Notes: generated by a model not told the origin, from the sequence alone. 46,090 nucleotides of DNA from an uncultured Hellea sp. (GCA_905477785.1 CAJQGR010000075.1:1-46090), one strand, 5' to 3'; positions 8,484 through 18,453 are shown, numbered from the stretch's first letter. Numbers and translations: made by a program.

Positions 8484-11171
8484 ATGAAAAAACTAAATCT
8501 ACTAAGTTGTACTGCGATAGGAGCTATTGCGGCTATAGGGATGTCGTCTCCTGCATTTGCACAACTCGATGATGAAGTAATAGTTACTGCGACTAAGAAG
8601 TCACAAAGCATGCAAGATATTGCGATTGCTGTTCAGGCTTTTAACGCCGAACAACTCGAAGAGCAAAATATCGATAGTTTTGAAGATTATGTTAAATATC
8701 TCCCAAGTGTAAACGCAGGTGGCAGAGGACCAGGACAGAACGAATTATACATTCGCGGTGCTGCAATTGACGCTATCAATATTACAGTTGCTGAATCACA
8801 AGGTTCTGCCCCTAACGTTGCATTATACTTAGATGAGCAGCCTGTTACTCAAGGTGGACGAAATTTAGATGTATACATTGCTGATATGGAGCGCATAGAG
8901 GTTCTTCCAGGACCACAAGGTACTTTATATGGCGCTAGCTCAATGGCGGGTACCGTGCGTCTTATTACTAATAAGCCAGTAATGAATGAATATTCAGCAA
9001 GTGCATCTGCTAGTTATGCATTTACAAAAGGTGGAGAAGATAGCACTGCTTTAGAGGCGGTACTTAATGTTCCTGTTATTGAAGATAAGTTAGCTTTACG
9101 TGGTGTATTTTACACTGATAGAAAAGGTGGATATATCGACAACGTGGCTGGAACATTTACTGCTAGTAATGCTATAAATCCAGCATTTCCAGCTAGTAGT
9201 GTAACTTATCCAGAAGGTACTGTATTTGTTAACGGAACAGTTGTTCCGGCTGGAGGAGTAACTGTTCCGGTTAACTTTGTTACAGCAAATAATGCAGCAC
9301 TGATTGAAGATGACTTCAATGATGCTACTTATACCGGAATGAGAATTGGAGCGAAGTATAATATTAATGATGACTGGGACGTTTTGTTGCAGCATTCGCG
9401 TCAAACTTTAGACACTACTGGTGTTTGGGACTATGATCCAACAAAGGGTGATTTGAATGTTTCCCGATTTGCTGAAGACTCCAATAATGATGCGTTTAAT
9501 CAAACAGCTTGGACTGTTAATGGTCGCATGGGTCAGTTAGATTTAGTTTATACTGGTGCCTATTTAGATCGTGATGTTGAAGCAAAAATTGATTACACTG
9601 GTTATACCAACATTGGTGGTTTTATTCCAGGATATGCTTGCGAGTATCTTGTTGGTTCATATTATAATGGTGTAGGTAGCAATGCTTCTACAGTATATGG
9701 ACTTGACCCAACAATTGGCGGAGATCCGGAAGTGATTGAATGCGGTGATCCTTCTAATAGTGCTCATATTACCAACAAAAATTCAAGGTTTACCCAAGAA
9801 TTCCGTGTGGTTTCAGATTTTGATGGGCCAGTTAACTTTACAGTTGGTGGTTACTATGAAGACTTCAAAATTGAGCACGTTGGTCGATTTAACTATTCAG
9901 CTCCAGCAGATCTAGGTTTTGCACCTATTGATGTGACTACTCGTTCTGATTTTCCTCAGGAAACATTGAACACATTTGAGATAAATGATGCTACTCAGTT
10001 TAGAAATGACAATGATAGATCTGAAAAACAAATGGCACTTTATGGTTCAGTTAGCTGGGATGTAACAGATGAGTTTAATCTTGAGGCTGGTGCGCGTTAT
10101 TATGATTTAGAATACAATTTCACGGGCATTGGAGCTTGGAGATATGGTAACCGTCCATTGTTTGTGGATGATAATGATCCATCAAATGACATTAGACCTA
10201 GTCTTACTGGCGGTCGTGCATATGATAACGTTTATAATGATTTGACCCCGTTAAATCGTGATGACGTCCTTCTTAAATTCACTGGATCATGGACTCCGAC
10301 TGATGACTTATTAGTATATGCGTCATGGTCTGATGGTTATCGTCCTCCAGGAGTAAACCGTGCAGCAGCAACTGCAATTGGCAGTCAGGCTGGTGAAGGG
10401 CTTTATGTTCCAGGAGCTAATAATACCAACAGTGCTGGTCTTGAATGTGGAGAGTCAGTGGCTATCAATCCACGTGGTAATGGTTTCCCTGGCTTCTGTC
10501 TTCCTTTTGCGTTCAACTCTGATACTTTTGAGAGTATGGAATTAGGTTGGAAGTCTACATTGCTCGATGGAAAAATGCGCTTCAATGGTGCATTCTATAA
10601 AACTGATTGGAAAGACATACAAGTTTCACAGTTTGACTCACAAAACGTCAGTGTTTTAACATTTATCGTTAATGGTGGTGATGCAGAGATTACAGGTTTT
10701 GAAGGAGATATAGCTTATGCTCCTACAGATAACCTTACTTTGTATGCGGCTGGTTCGTTCAATGATACTGAACTTGTAAATTTAGACCCTGCTCTTGATT
10801 TCTTGTTAGCTGATGCTGGATCGTCTTTGCCTCTAACTCCTAAAGTTCAATTAAGTACTAGAGCTAGATATGAATGGGCTATCGATAATTACGATGCATT
10901 CTGGCAACTTGGAGCTAAATATGCAGGTAAGTCAGTAAACTCACTTGTAGACACAGTAAGTGAACCCCAGTTAGATCAGAAAAAGTATTTTATACTTGAT
11001 GGTGCAATTGGTATTGGCGACTCGGATATGGGTTGGAAAGCTGAATTATTTGCAACAAATATAACTGATACAAGAGCTCAGCTAAATATAAACAGACAAG
11101 ACTTTATTCAGCGTACTACAACCAATCGACCTAGAACAGTTGGTGTTAGAGTACGTTATGATTTTAACTAA
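8484..11171 (+). CDS. TonB-dependent outer-membrane receptor
   Basis: This 895-residue receptor has a clear signal peptide (residues 1-26, cleavage after SPAFA) followed by a TonB-box-like DEVIVTAT. The plug domain includes YIRGAAID and the conserved VLPGPQGTLYGASSMAGTV region, then a long beta-barrel. The ribosome binding site is AAGGGGAA, seven bases before ATG. The sequence resembles the sphingomonad-type TonB receptors that import sugars, plant aromatics or other bulky nutrients; no siderophore-specific feature is evident. The last residue is Asn after YDF, whereas outer-membrane barrels usually end on Phe. The 209 bases upstream are very AT-rich with no confident promoter. The gene ends at a palindromic terminator and precedes a TPR-sulfotransferase. 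Confidence 0.93.
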   Translation: MKKLNLLSCTAIGAIAAIGMSSPAFAQLDDEVIVTATKKSQSMQDIAIAVQAFNAEQLEEQNIDSFEDYVKYLPSVNAGGRGPGQNELYIRGAAIDAINITVAESQGSAPNVALYLDEQPVTQGGRNLDVYIADMERIEVLPGPQGTLYGASSMAGTVRLITNKPVMNEYSASASASYAFTKGGEDSTALEAVLNVPVIEDKLALRGVFYTDRKGGYIDNVAGTFTASNAINPAFPASSVTYPEGTVFVNGTVVPAGGVTVPVNFVTANNAALIEDDFNDATYTGMRIGAKYNINDDWDVLLQHSRQTLDTTGVWDYDPTKGDLNVSRFAEDSNNDAFNQTAWTVNGRMGQLDLVYTGAYLDRDVEAKIDYTGYTNIGGFIPGYACEYLVGSYYNGVGSNASTVYGLDPTIGGDPEVIECGDPSNSAHITNKNSRFTQEFRVVSDFDGPVNFTVGGYYEDFKIEHVGRFNYSAPADLGFAPIDVTTRSDFPQETLNTFEINDATQFRNDNDRSEKQMALYGSVSWDVTDEFNLEAGARYYDLEYNFTGIGAWRYGNRPLFVDDNDPSNDIRPSLTGGRAYDNVYNDLTPLNRDDVLLKFTGSWTPTDDLLVYASWSDGYRPPGVNRAAATAIGSQAGEGLYVPGANNTNSAGLECGESVAINPRGNGFPGFCLPFAFNSDTFESMELGWKSTLLDGKMRFNGAFYKTDWKDIQVSQFDSQNVSVLTFIVNGGDAEITGFEGDIAYAPTDNLTLYAAGSFNDTELVNLDPALDFLLADAGSSLPLTPKVQLSTRARYEWAIDNYDAFWQLGAKYAGKSVNSLVDTVSEPQLDQKKYFILDGAIGIGDSDMGWKAELFATNITDTRAQLNINRQDFIQRTTTNRPRTVGVRVRYDFN

Positions 11172-11196
11172 AAAATAAAAATCATATCACTTCAAC

Positions 11197-11226
11197 AAGG
11201 CAGGCCTAGGCCTGCCTTATTTGTTT
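11197..11226 (+). terminator. Rho-independent terminator, perfect palindrome
   Basis: The bases 11197-11218 form a perfect 22-bp palindrome (arm AAGGCAGGCCT), followed by a T-rich run. It lies 26 bases after the TonB receptor stop codon and before the TPR-sulfotransferase. The GC-rich stem stands out from the AT-rich surroundings. Confidence 0.85.
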
Positions 11227-11264
11227 CATGAAGCATTTATTGCATACATACGGATAAAAATAAT

Positions 11265-13259
11265 ATGAGTGAAGCAACTATCGTTTCTGTAGATGAAATA
11301 ATGCAGTTAGTGAAATCTAACGATCTTTTAGAGGCTGAAGATTTAGCATTGAGTCTTATAAAAAAAGACCCTAATAATAGTGATGCCTTATATGCTCTGG
11401 CTGTTATTCATCGTATGAATAATAACCTTGAAGAATCTTTAGAGACTCTTAGTCAAGTAATAAAGTTGAAACCAAATTTTGGACGAGCTTATCAGGAAAG
11501 GGGCACTATATATTTTCATCAAAATAGAAATGATGAAGCCATAAATGCTTATAGATTAGCATTAGCCCATAATAACTCTTTAGTAATGAGTTTAAGAACC
11601 TTAGCTGGTTTATTAGGTAAAAGAGGCGAACTAATAGAGGCAAATGCATTATTAGAAACATATAAAAAATTATCAAAATTACCTCCTGAATTATTAGCTG
11701 TACGAAATATGATGGCAGAGAAACGTTATTTAAAGGCAGAAAATATTTGCCGCGCGTTCATGTTAAAAAACCCAATGCACGTCGAGGGAATGAGGCTTTT
11801 GGCAGATTTGGGAGTTAAAACTAATGTATTAGATGATGCTGAGTTTATTTTAGAAAGTGCAGTGGAGTTTGAACCAAATAATAATTTAGCTCGTTTTGAT
11901 TATATGAATGTTTTATATCGTCGTCAAAAGTACACAGAAGCTTTAGAGCAAGCTACTCTGTTGTTGAAAAATGAACCAGATAATCTTGACTATAAGATTG
12001 GTTTTGCAAATCAATCTGTTGCGGTCGGAGATTACGACCAAGCTTTGTTGATATATGAAGAAGCTTTAACCAAAGTTAAAAATAGATCTGATTTATACTT
12101 AGTTTATGGGCATGCATTAAAAACAATTGGCAATACTAATGATGCAATTAATGCCTATCGAAACTCATATGAAGCAAGAAATAACTTTGGCGATGCTTAT
12201 TGGAGTTTGGCAAATTTAAAAACTTATAAGTTCCTGGGTAAAGAGGTTGAATCAATGAAAGTTTATATTGATGACCCCAGTACAAGTGTAGATGATAAGG
12301 CTCATTTTTGTTTTGCATTAGGAAAGCACTATGAAGATAATTGTAAATATAAAGATGCATTTAGTTATTTCACTCGTGGTAACGAACTTAGAAAAAGTCA
12401 ATTAGAATATACTCCTGCTTTGATGAGGCAGAGGTTCAAGGCTCAAATGGATATTTGTAATAAAAATTTATTTGAATCTAAGTCTAATATGGGGGCAAAA
12501 GCAAAGGACCCAATATTCATTGTTGGACTTCCTAGAGCTGGCTCTACATTATTGGAACAAATTCTCGCATCGCATTCACAGGTTGAAGGCACGTACGAGC
12601 TACCGAATATAGCTGCAATTGCTTATGAGTTAGGCGGTAGACGGAAAAAAAACGAGGAACCAAAATACCCTTTATGCTTGAGGGACTTATCGAATAATCA
12701 ATTAAAGAAATATGGAGAATCTTATTTATCAGATACGATGGTTCATCGTAGTACATTTCCTTATTTTATAGATAAAATGCCTAATAATTTTAGGCATATC
12801 GGGCTAATAAGTCTGATATTACCTAATGCTAAAATAATTGACGCTCGAAGACATCCATTGGCTTGCTGTTTTTCTGGGTTTAAGCAATTATTTGCAAGTG
12901 GCCAAGAGTTTACTTACGGCCTTTCTGAAATTGGTAACTACTATAAAGATTATATACAATTAATGTCCCATTGGAATGAGGTCTTACCTGGAAAAATTCA
13001 TAAAGTTCAATATGAAAATGTAGTTTCTAATATAGAAACTGAAGTTAGAAAGTTATTAAATTTTTTAGATCTTCCATTCGAAGAACAATGTTTAGATTTT
13101 CATAAGACAAAACGTTCAGTTCGTACTGCTAGTTCTGAGCAAGTTAGACAGCCAATTTATGCTAGTGGTATTGATCAGTGGAAAAACTATGAAGAGTTTT
13201 TAAAGCCTCTAAAGGAGGCTTTAGGAGAAAATATATTAAATAATTATGATAAATTATAG
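11265..13259 (+). CDS. TPR-repeat sulfotransferase family protein
   Basis: This 664-residue fusion has tetratricopeptide repeats over roughly residues 5-375 (units recognisable near 40-75, 76-105, 205-240 and 290-325). A sulfotransferase domain follows from about 415. The PAPS 5'-phosphosulfate loop is GLPRAGST (421-428), and the 3'-phosphate-binding segment contains DARRHP and CFSGF (526-539). The domain would transfer sulfate from PAPS to a hydroxyl acceptor, with the repeats holding a protein or carbohydrate partner; the acceptor is unknown. No signal peptide or membrane segment is seen. In marine and sphingomonad alphaproteobacteria such genes often follow TonB receptors, as here. The next gene starts eight bases downstream, so it probably heads the following operon. 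Confidence 0.9.
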   Translation: MSEATIVSVDEIMQLVKSNDLLEAEDLALSLIKKDPNNSDALYALAVIHRMNNNLEESLETLSQVIKLKPNFGRAYQERGTIYFHQNRNDEAINAYRLALAHNNSLVMSLRTLAGLLGKRGELIEANALLETYKKLSKLPPELLAVRNMMAEKRYLKAENICRAFMLKNPMHVEGMRLLADLGVKTNVLDDAEFILESAVEFEPNNNLARFDYMNVLYRRQKYTEALEQATLLLKNEPDNLDYKIGFANQSVAVGDYDQALLIYEEALTKVKNRSDLYLVYGHALKTIGNTNDAINAYRNSYEARNNFGDAYWSLANLKTYKFLGKEVESMKVYIDDPSTSVDDKAHFCFALGKHYEDNCKYKDAFSYFTRGNELRKSQLEYTPALMRQRFKAQMDICNKNLFESKSNMGAKAKDPIFIVGLPRAGSTLLEQILASHSQVEGTYELPNIAAIAYELGGRRKKNEEPKYPLCLRDLSNNQLKKYGESYLSDTMVHRSTFPYFIDKMPNNFRHIGLISLILPNAKIIDARRHPLACCFSGFKQLFASGQEFTYGLSEIGNYYKDYIQLMSHWNEVLPGKIHKVQYENVVSNIETEVRKLLNFLDLPFEEQCLDFHKTKRSVRTASSEQVRQPIYASGIDQWKNYEEFLKPLKEALGENILNNYDKL

Positions 13260-13267
13260 GAATATTT

Positions 13268-14269
13268 ATGACGAATACAAATTTAAAATTATATGAAATC
13301 AATAGTTTAGTAACAAAAGTTTTAGTAAAGTATGGATGTAATATGGAAAATGCATCAGCCGTTGCTGATGTAATTGAGTCAGCTGAGGCTGCTGGATGCC
13401 ACTCACACGGATTAATGCGACTACCCGGCTATGTTGCAACTCTTAAATCTGGTAAAGTAAATGGAAAAGCATGTCCCACTGTAGAAAATTTGGCTCCCGC
13501 AGTAATTAAAGTGAATGGTCACAATGGTTTTGCACCTTACGCATTGCAACAAGGTCGCAGTCATTTGATCAAATCTACTCGTAAGTGTGGTATAGGTGTG
13601 ATGTCATTAGTTGGCATTCATCATTTTGCAGCACTTTGGACTGAAGTTGAACCCATAGCTAATGAAGGTTTAGTGGCTTTTGCTTGTACTTCTTACAAGC
13701 CTGCGGTAATTCCAGCGGGCGGCACCAAGGCACTTTATGGAACTAACCCAATTGCTTTTGGATGGCCAAGAAAAAGTCATCCCCCTATGGTATTTGATCA
13801 AGCTAGCTCTGTAATGGCGCGTGGGGAAGTTATGTTAGCAGCGCGTGAAGAGCATGCACTGCCTGATGGGGTAGGTGTCGATGTTGATGGGAAGCCTACA
13901 AATGATCCTAACGAAGTTTTAAAAGGTGCATTGTTGGCTTTCGGTGGGCACAAAGGGTCTTCTATAGCTATGATGGTAGAGTTATTAGCTGGTGGGTTAA
14001 TTGGAGAGAGTTTTAGTTTCGAAGCTGCAGTCCGCGACAATGCTGACGGTGGACCGCCACAAGGCGGCGAGCTTATGATAGCAATAGACCCAAATTTATT
14101 GGGTGACGCGGATAATTGGTCTGATCATTCCGAAAAGCTTTTTGAAAAAATTACGGAACAGGAGGGTGCACGTTTGCCAAGTGACAGGAGACATAAGAAT
14201 AGAATTGAAAGTCTCAAATCTGGCGTAATGGTTGCCAACATATTGCTTGATAAGATTAGGGTCCTTTAA
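13268..14269 (+). CDS. Malate/L-lactate dehydrogenase-like (Ldh_2 family) oxidoreductase
   Basis: This 333-residue NAD(P)-dependent oxidoreductase belongs to the Ldh_2 family. The conserved HSHG stretch (45-48) is followed by the RLPGYV strand. The nucleotide-binding region contains AGGTKALYGTNPIAFG, and GGHKGSSIAM is also diagnostic. The family includes malate, sulfolactate and ureidoglycolate dehydrogenases and the delta1-piperideine/pyrroline-2-carboxylate reductases. Because the next gene looks like an alpha-ketoglutarate semialdehyde dehydrogenase and soxBDAG lies nearby, the imino-acid reductase branch is a reasonable suggestion, but sequence reading alone cannot separate these options. 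The start follows the sulfotransferase stop by eight bases, with AGGAA as ribosome binding site. Confidence 0.85.
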   Translation: MTNTNLKLYEINSLVTKVLVKYGCNMENASAVADVIESAEAAGCHSHGLMRLPGYVATLKSGKVNGKACPTVENLAPAVIKVNGHNGFAPYALQQGRSHLIKSTRKCGIGVMSLVGIHHFAALWTEVEPIANEGLVAFACTSYKPAVIPAGGTKALYGTNPIAFGWPRKSHPPMVFDQASSVMARGEVMLAAREEHALPDGVGVDVDGKPTNDPNEVLKGALLAFGGHKGSSIAMMVELLAGGLIGESFSFEAAVRDNADGGPPQGGELMIAIDPNLLGDADNWSDHSEKLFEKITEQEGARLPSDRRHKNRIESLKSGVMVANILLDKIRVL

Positions 14270-14318
14270 CCTAGAGTATTAAATTAAAGACAGTTAGTTA
14301 GTCTGATAAGGAAAATTT

Positions 14319-15752
14319 ATGAAAAATATATACGGAAGTCTTATAAACGGTGAATGGCATAATATTGGTAATGAGATAGCTAATATAAACCCATCAGAGT
14401 CCTCTAGTGTGCTTGGTCACTTAATAAGTGCAAATATTAATCAAGTGGATGATGCTATATCAGCTGCCCGTCATGCTCAGCCATCATGGAATGCTGTTAA
14501 GCTAGAAGAGAAAAAAAATATTCTATATGCGATAGGACAAGAACTTATAGACCGCTCGGATGAGATAGGAAAGATTCTATCATCAGAGGAAGGAAAGCCA
14601 TTCGCCGAGGGTAGAGGTGAGGTATTTCGCGCTGGCGAGTTTTATCAATACTATGCGGCTGAATGTTTGCGTCAAATTGGGGAAAGTGCGGCATCAGTAC
14701 GTCCTAATATTGATATTGAAATATCTAGAGAGCCGATTGGTGTTGCTGGATTGATTACTCCTTGGAATTTTCCTATAGCTATAGCGGCTTGGAAAATGGG
14801 ACCAGCATTAGCATATGGAAATACTGTTGTATTAAAGCCCTCTGAATTAACTCCAGCAACAGCACACAAATTAGCAGAGGTTCTTAATAAACACCTACCA
14901 AGAGGGGTTTTTAATATGCTTCAAGGTGGTGGTGATGTAGGCGCGGCGCTATCATCAGCAAATATAGATGCTATATCCTTTACTGGGTCTGTTTCCACAG
15001 GCAAAAAAATTGCTTTAGCAGCTGTTAAAAATATGGCCCGAGTCCAATGTGAAATGGGAAGTAAAAACCCGATAGTGATAACGAAAAATGCAGATATAGA
15101 TTTAGCTGTAGCGCAATCTATTCACGGTGCATTTGGAGCCTCAGGTCAAAAGTGTACAGCTTCTTCTCGTTTGATAGTTGAAGACTCTATACATGATGAG
15201 TTTTTAGATAAATTTGTCAAAGCTACAGAGCTTAAAAAAGTAGGACATGCGTTAGAAGAAAGCACAGAGCTCGGTCCTGTAGTATCGGAGGGACAAATGA
15301 ATAAAATATTGTCTTATATGGAGTTAGCTAAATCTGAAGGTGGAACACTTTTAACTGGTGGTGGAAAAGCTGAAACTCAAAATGAAGGATTTTATTTATC
15401 ACCTACTATATTTGCTAACACTAATAACAAAATGCGCGTTAATAGAGAAGAGGTTTTTGGGCCAATGACATGTGTAATAAAGGTTAATAGCTATGAGGAG
15501 GGGCTTTCATTGGCGAATGATACTGAGTTTGGTTTATCTGCTTCCATAATCACGGACTCTGTAAAAGAGGCTCAACATTATAAGCGTAATGCAAAATTTG
15601 GAAGTGTTTTAGTCAATCTAGCAACTGCAGGATTGGATTATCATGTTCCATTTGGTGGAAGAAACGCATCTAGTTATGGTCCGCGTGAGCAGGGTGAGCA
15701 TGCCAAAGATTTTTATACAATTATGAAAACCTCTTATACAAACCCAGGTTGA
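14319..15752 (+). CDS. Aldehyde dehydrogenase, alpha-ketoglutarate semialdehyde dehydrogenase-like
   Basis: This is a 477-residue NAD(P)-dependent aldehyde dehydrogenase with all catalytic residues: Asn150 (TPWNF), Lys173 (LKPSE), Glu245 (CEMGSKNP) and nucleophile Cys279 (GQKCT). The FTGSVSTG cofactor loop is at 221-228. The C-terminal FGGRNASSYGPREQG segment resembles alpha-ketoglutarate (2,5-dioxopentanoate) semialdehyde dehydrogenases of sugar-acid and hydroxyproline pathways, which yield 2-oxoglutarate. That assignment is from remembered family likeness; succinate-semialdehyde or another aldehyde is possible. It sits 49 bases after the Ldh_2 gene and three bases before the dipeptidase homologue, consistent with one operon. 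Confidence 0.85.
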   Translation: MKNIYGSLINGEWHNIGNEIANINPSESSSVLGHLISANINQVDDAISAARHAQPSWNAVKLEEKKNILYAIGQELIDRSDEIGKILSSEEGKPFAEGRGEVFRAGEFYQYYAAECLRQIGESAASVRPNIDIEISREPIGVAGLITPWNFPIAIAAWKMGPALAYGNTVVLKPSELTPATAHKLAEVLNKHLPRGVFNMLQGGGDVGAALSSANIDAISFTGSVSTGKKIALAAVKNMARVQCEMGSKNPIVITKNADIDLAVAQSIHGAFGASGQKCTASSRLIVEDSIHDEFLDKFVKATELKKVGHALEESTELGPVVSEGQMNKILSYMELAKSEGGTLLTGGGKAETQNEGFYLSPTIFANTNNKMRVNREEVFGPMTCVIKVNSYEEGLSLANDTEFGLSASIITDSVKEAQHYKRNAKFGSVLVNLATAGLDYHVPFGGRNASSYGPREQGEHAKDFYTIMKTSYTNPG

Positions 15753-15755
15753 TTT

Positions 15756-16739
15756 ATGTTGATTATAGATGCACTTCAATATGTTAATTGGAATCGTGAA
15801 TTATTTACAGAAGCACGAAATGGCGGTGTAAGTGCTATTCATGTAACAATAAGTTATTGGGAAAACACTGAGTCTACATTAGCTAATATTGGCGACTGGC
15901 GACGCCGTTTTCGTGATCACTCAGACTTAATTATGCCAGTGCGAACAGCAGAAGATATTCGTATAGCAGAAACCTTAAATAAAGTTGGCATCATACTTGG
16001 GTTTCAAAATTGCTCACCAATAGAAGATGATTTACGTAAAGTAGAAATGCTTCATGAGCAAGGTGTTCGGATTATGCAGCTCTCTTATAACAATCAAAGC
16101 TTACTTGCTACTGGTTGTTATGAAAATGATGATAGCGGTGTGACTCGATTTGGAAGAGAGGTTATAAAGGAAATGAATCGTGTGGGAATGGTTATCGATA
16201 TGTCCCACAGTGCAGAGAAATCAACTTTGCAGGCAATTGATTATTCTGAACGGCCCATAGCTATTACTCATGCCAATCCATCTCAATGGCATCACGCATT
16301 AAGAAATAAATCTAATGATGTTCTAAAAGCTTTAGGTGAATCTAGAGGAATGCTTGGGTTTTCGATGTATCCATTTCACCTAAACAATAATTCAAGTTGT
16401 ACATTAGATGATTTCTGCGGAATGATTTTAGATACTGCTGAATTAATGGGAATTGATAATATAGGTATTGGTTCTGATCTCTGTCAAAATTGGAGTTATG
16501 ATACACTTGAGTGGATGCGCAGTGGAACATGGACATTTAAACCAGATTTTGGAGAAGGTAGTTCTGAGAACTCTGATTGGCCTGAGCAACCAGAGTGGTT
16601 TAAAAGTAGTCGTGATTTTGGTAATATCTCTCAGGGATTGATTTCTAAGGGAATGTCAAATTCAGATGTTGAGAAAATTATGGGTTTGAATTGGTTAAAC
16701 TTTTTTGATCGTAGCTTCGAGGCTATAAAAAATGTTTGA
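15756..16739 (+). CDS. Membrane dipeptidase (peptidase M19) homologue with altered metal site
   Basis: This 327-residue protein is of the renal/membrane dipeptidase (M19) fold, similar to the homologue found beside the dimethylglycine-demethylation genes in pseudomonads. His151 (DMSHS), His172 (ITHAN) and Asp241 (GSDLC) are kept. The N-terminal metal motif HxD is absent: the segment reads IDALQYVNW. The position of the bridging glutamate appears to be Gln84 in GFQN. It may therefore bind one metal or have a non-peptidase role. There is no signal peptide, so it is cytoplasmic. It lies three bases after the aldehyde dehydrogenase and overlaps the next gene by eight bases. A function in N-methyl amino acid breakdown is inferred from context. 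Confidence 0.85.
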   Translation: MLIIDALQYVNWNRELFTEARNGGVSAIHVTISYWENTESTLANIGDWRRRFRDHSDLIMPVRTAEDIRIAETLNKVGIILGFQNCSPIEDDLRKVEMLHEQGVRIMQLSYNNQSLLATGCYENDDSGVTRFGREVIKEMNRVGMVIDMSHSAEKSTLQAIDYSERPIAITHANPSQWHHALRNKSNDVLKALGESRGMLGFSMYPFHLNNNSSCTLDDFCGMILDTAELMGIDNIGIGSDLCQNWSYDTLEWMRSGTWTFKPDFGEGSSENSDWPEQPEWFKSSRDFGNISQGLISKGMSNSDVEKIMGLNWLNFFDRSFEAIKNV

Positions 16740-18453
16740 ACTCAAACCCTTTAGTAATAATACTGATTTACCTATGAGAAGCCCTAAAACGGTTATGGAT
16801 TTACCCAGACTGGGGGCTCTTTATCCATATCCATTAAGTTTTATGCGTTGTTTGCTTAGGCGAGTAATGAAGGAAATGTGGGGAATCAAAAGCACTATTT
16901 TCAATTTAGATGAAGAGGGTTTCGGGGAAGTTGTTTATGAGATTACAACGCCAAATGCTATTTATAGCTATGTTATATTTTCGAAAAAACTATCCGATAG
17001 TAAGCGCAGTGACAGGGTAATTGCGGAAGATTGGGACATGACAGTCACTTTATGTGAAGGTCAAATTAATCAGGATAGATTAGAATTTCTTAAACAAAAT
17101 GTTCCTCTGCAAGAAAAAGGCCGCGTTGACAGTAAATGTTTAGTGCTATCACGTGCAAATAAAAGTATGCGTAATTTTGAGTATGTCATTGATTGTTTAT
17201 CCAGTGGAAAACAACCAAATCTGGATAGAATAGCAAAGGTTGGTTACATATTTAGAACAACTGCTGTTTATGGGAGTGGTAAATTTGGAATGTCTGATTG
17301 GGATAATTTGTGTAATAAGTACATTGATTTTGCAAAACCTTTTTCAGCGGAAATGTTTTCTTGTTTTATGATAAGGCATTTTAGTCTCGAATTAGCCAAC
17401 TGGGTTGCTAGAGGAAGGTCTCCCAAGACTGCTGTAGAACTAGATGATGGAATTAAACGTTATATAGGAATAGGTAATGCTACTGGTTTAGGTATGGCGC
17501 CATATCTAATAAAGCATCCTATGCTAATTGCTAATTGGATAGAAGTGAGGGAGAAATCTTTAGCTCGAATAATAAAATATAAATTCCCCGATAAGGATAG
17601 TTTAGGTAGTCTAGAATGTTTAATTATGAAAGCAGCTCAACATTTAGATGAAATATCAACAGATAATCTTGAACAAAATCAGCGTAATAAACGTGCAGTT
17701 AATGAAGTAAAAAAATGTTTAAAGTGGATTACAGCTAAAAATAAAACAATTGTTAATTGGCAAGAATTAATCGACTATGCGTATTATAATTACCATGTTG
17801 AGACTCAGGAGCTAATAAACGCAATTTTGACAGAAGTTTATGCGAAATTTATATTGGACTTAGAAAGTGAATTAAATATCGATGAAAGCTATCGAATGCA
17901 GCCAATGATGAAACTAAATGAGCTGAAATCACTAATTGAGAAAAACTACAAATGGGCTTTAAGCTATGATTTCAACAACAGCTTATCCACTGAAACTTTT
18001 TGGTACAGATCGGAAGAAAAACAAGAGCCACGTCTTGGTAAAAAGTCTGTAGATAATGGCATCGAAAAAGAAATGATGATGTGCATAGCTAGGGATGTAA
18101 GAAGTTGTTTTAACGAGATATGCGATATTGAGGAAAGCAATGAGTCAATCACAGTTGCTCATTTTGCCTTTTCTCGACCCCATTTACGTTATATAATTCG
18201 TAGAATTCAGACGATGGGGTCAACCCAATATGGGGAGATTATAGCTAACCTACTTGATGTTGATGTCTTGCCAATCCATTTACTTCGCTGCAAACTTTCT
18301 TTCTTTGGAGTTGGAAAATTTGACCCCCGTTCGAAAAAGTGGGTAAGAAATACTATGTTTCAAGGAGCGCCTCTAGTTTCTGATATTGGTAATGAATACA
18401 ATGATACTTGGTGTTTTCCTATTAGGCCTAAGTTTAGTGAAAAACTTAATTAA
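16732..18453 (+). CDS. Conserved-looking protein of unknown function (573 aa)
   Basis: I do not recognise the family. The protein is soluble, with no signal peptide or membrane segment, and looks like a mixed alpha/beta fold followed by a helical stretch rich in Lys, Glu and Asn (about 290-420). Notable segments are FRTTAVYGSGKFG (174-186), a glycine-rich IGIGNATGLGM (246-256), and a Trp/Phe-rich C-terminus ending CFPIRPKF. Codon use and base composition match the neighbours, and the frame is uninterrupted, so it is a real gene. Its ATG overlaps the dipeptidase homologue by eight bases and its end overlaps the next gene, implying tight co-expression. A role in the same N-methyl compound pathway is likely from context only. 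Confidence 0.8.
   Translation: MFELKPFSNNTDLPMRSPKTVMDLPRLGALYPYPLSFMRCLLRRVMKEMWGIKSTIFNLDEEGFGEVVYEITTPNAIYSYVIFSKKLSDSKRSDRVIAEDWDMTVTLCEGQINQDRLEFLKQNVPLQEKGRVDSKCLVLSRANKSMRNFEYVIDCLSSGKQPNLDRIAKVGYIFRTTAVYGSGKFGMSDWDNLCNKYIDFAKPFSAEMFSCFMIRHFSLELANWVARGRSPKTAVELDDGIKRYIGIGNATGLGMAPYLIKHPMLIANWIEVREKSLARIIKYKFPDKDSLGSLECLIMKAAQHLDEISTDNLEQNQRNKRAVNEVKKCLKWITAKNKTIVNWQELIDYAYYNYHVETQELINAILTEVYAKFILDLESELNIDESYRMQPMMKLNELKSLIEKNYKWALSYDFNNSLSTETFWYRSEEKQEPRLGKKSVDNGIEKEMMMCIARDVRSCFNEICDIEESNESITVAHFAFSRPHLRYIIRRIQTMGSTQYGEIIANLLDVDVLPIHLLRCKLSFFGVGKFDPRSKKWVRNTMFQGAPLVSDIGNEYNDTWCFPIRPKFSEKLN

Noticed and set aside
9096-9404. Reverse-strand open frame inside the TonB receptor gene
   Set aside because: Low-complexity Ser/Thr/Ile-rich translation with no family likeness; it is an antisense shadow of a clear receptor gene.
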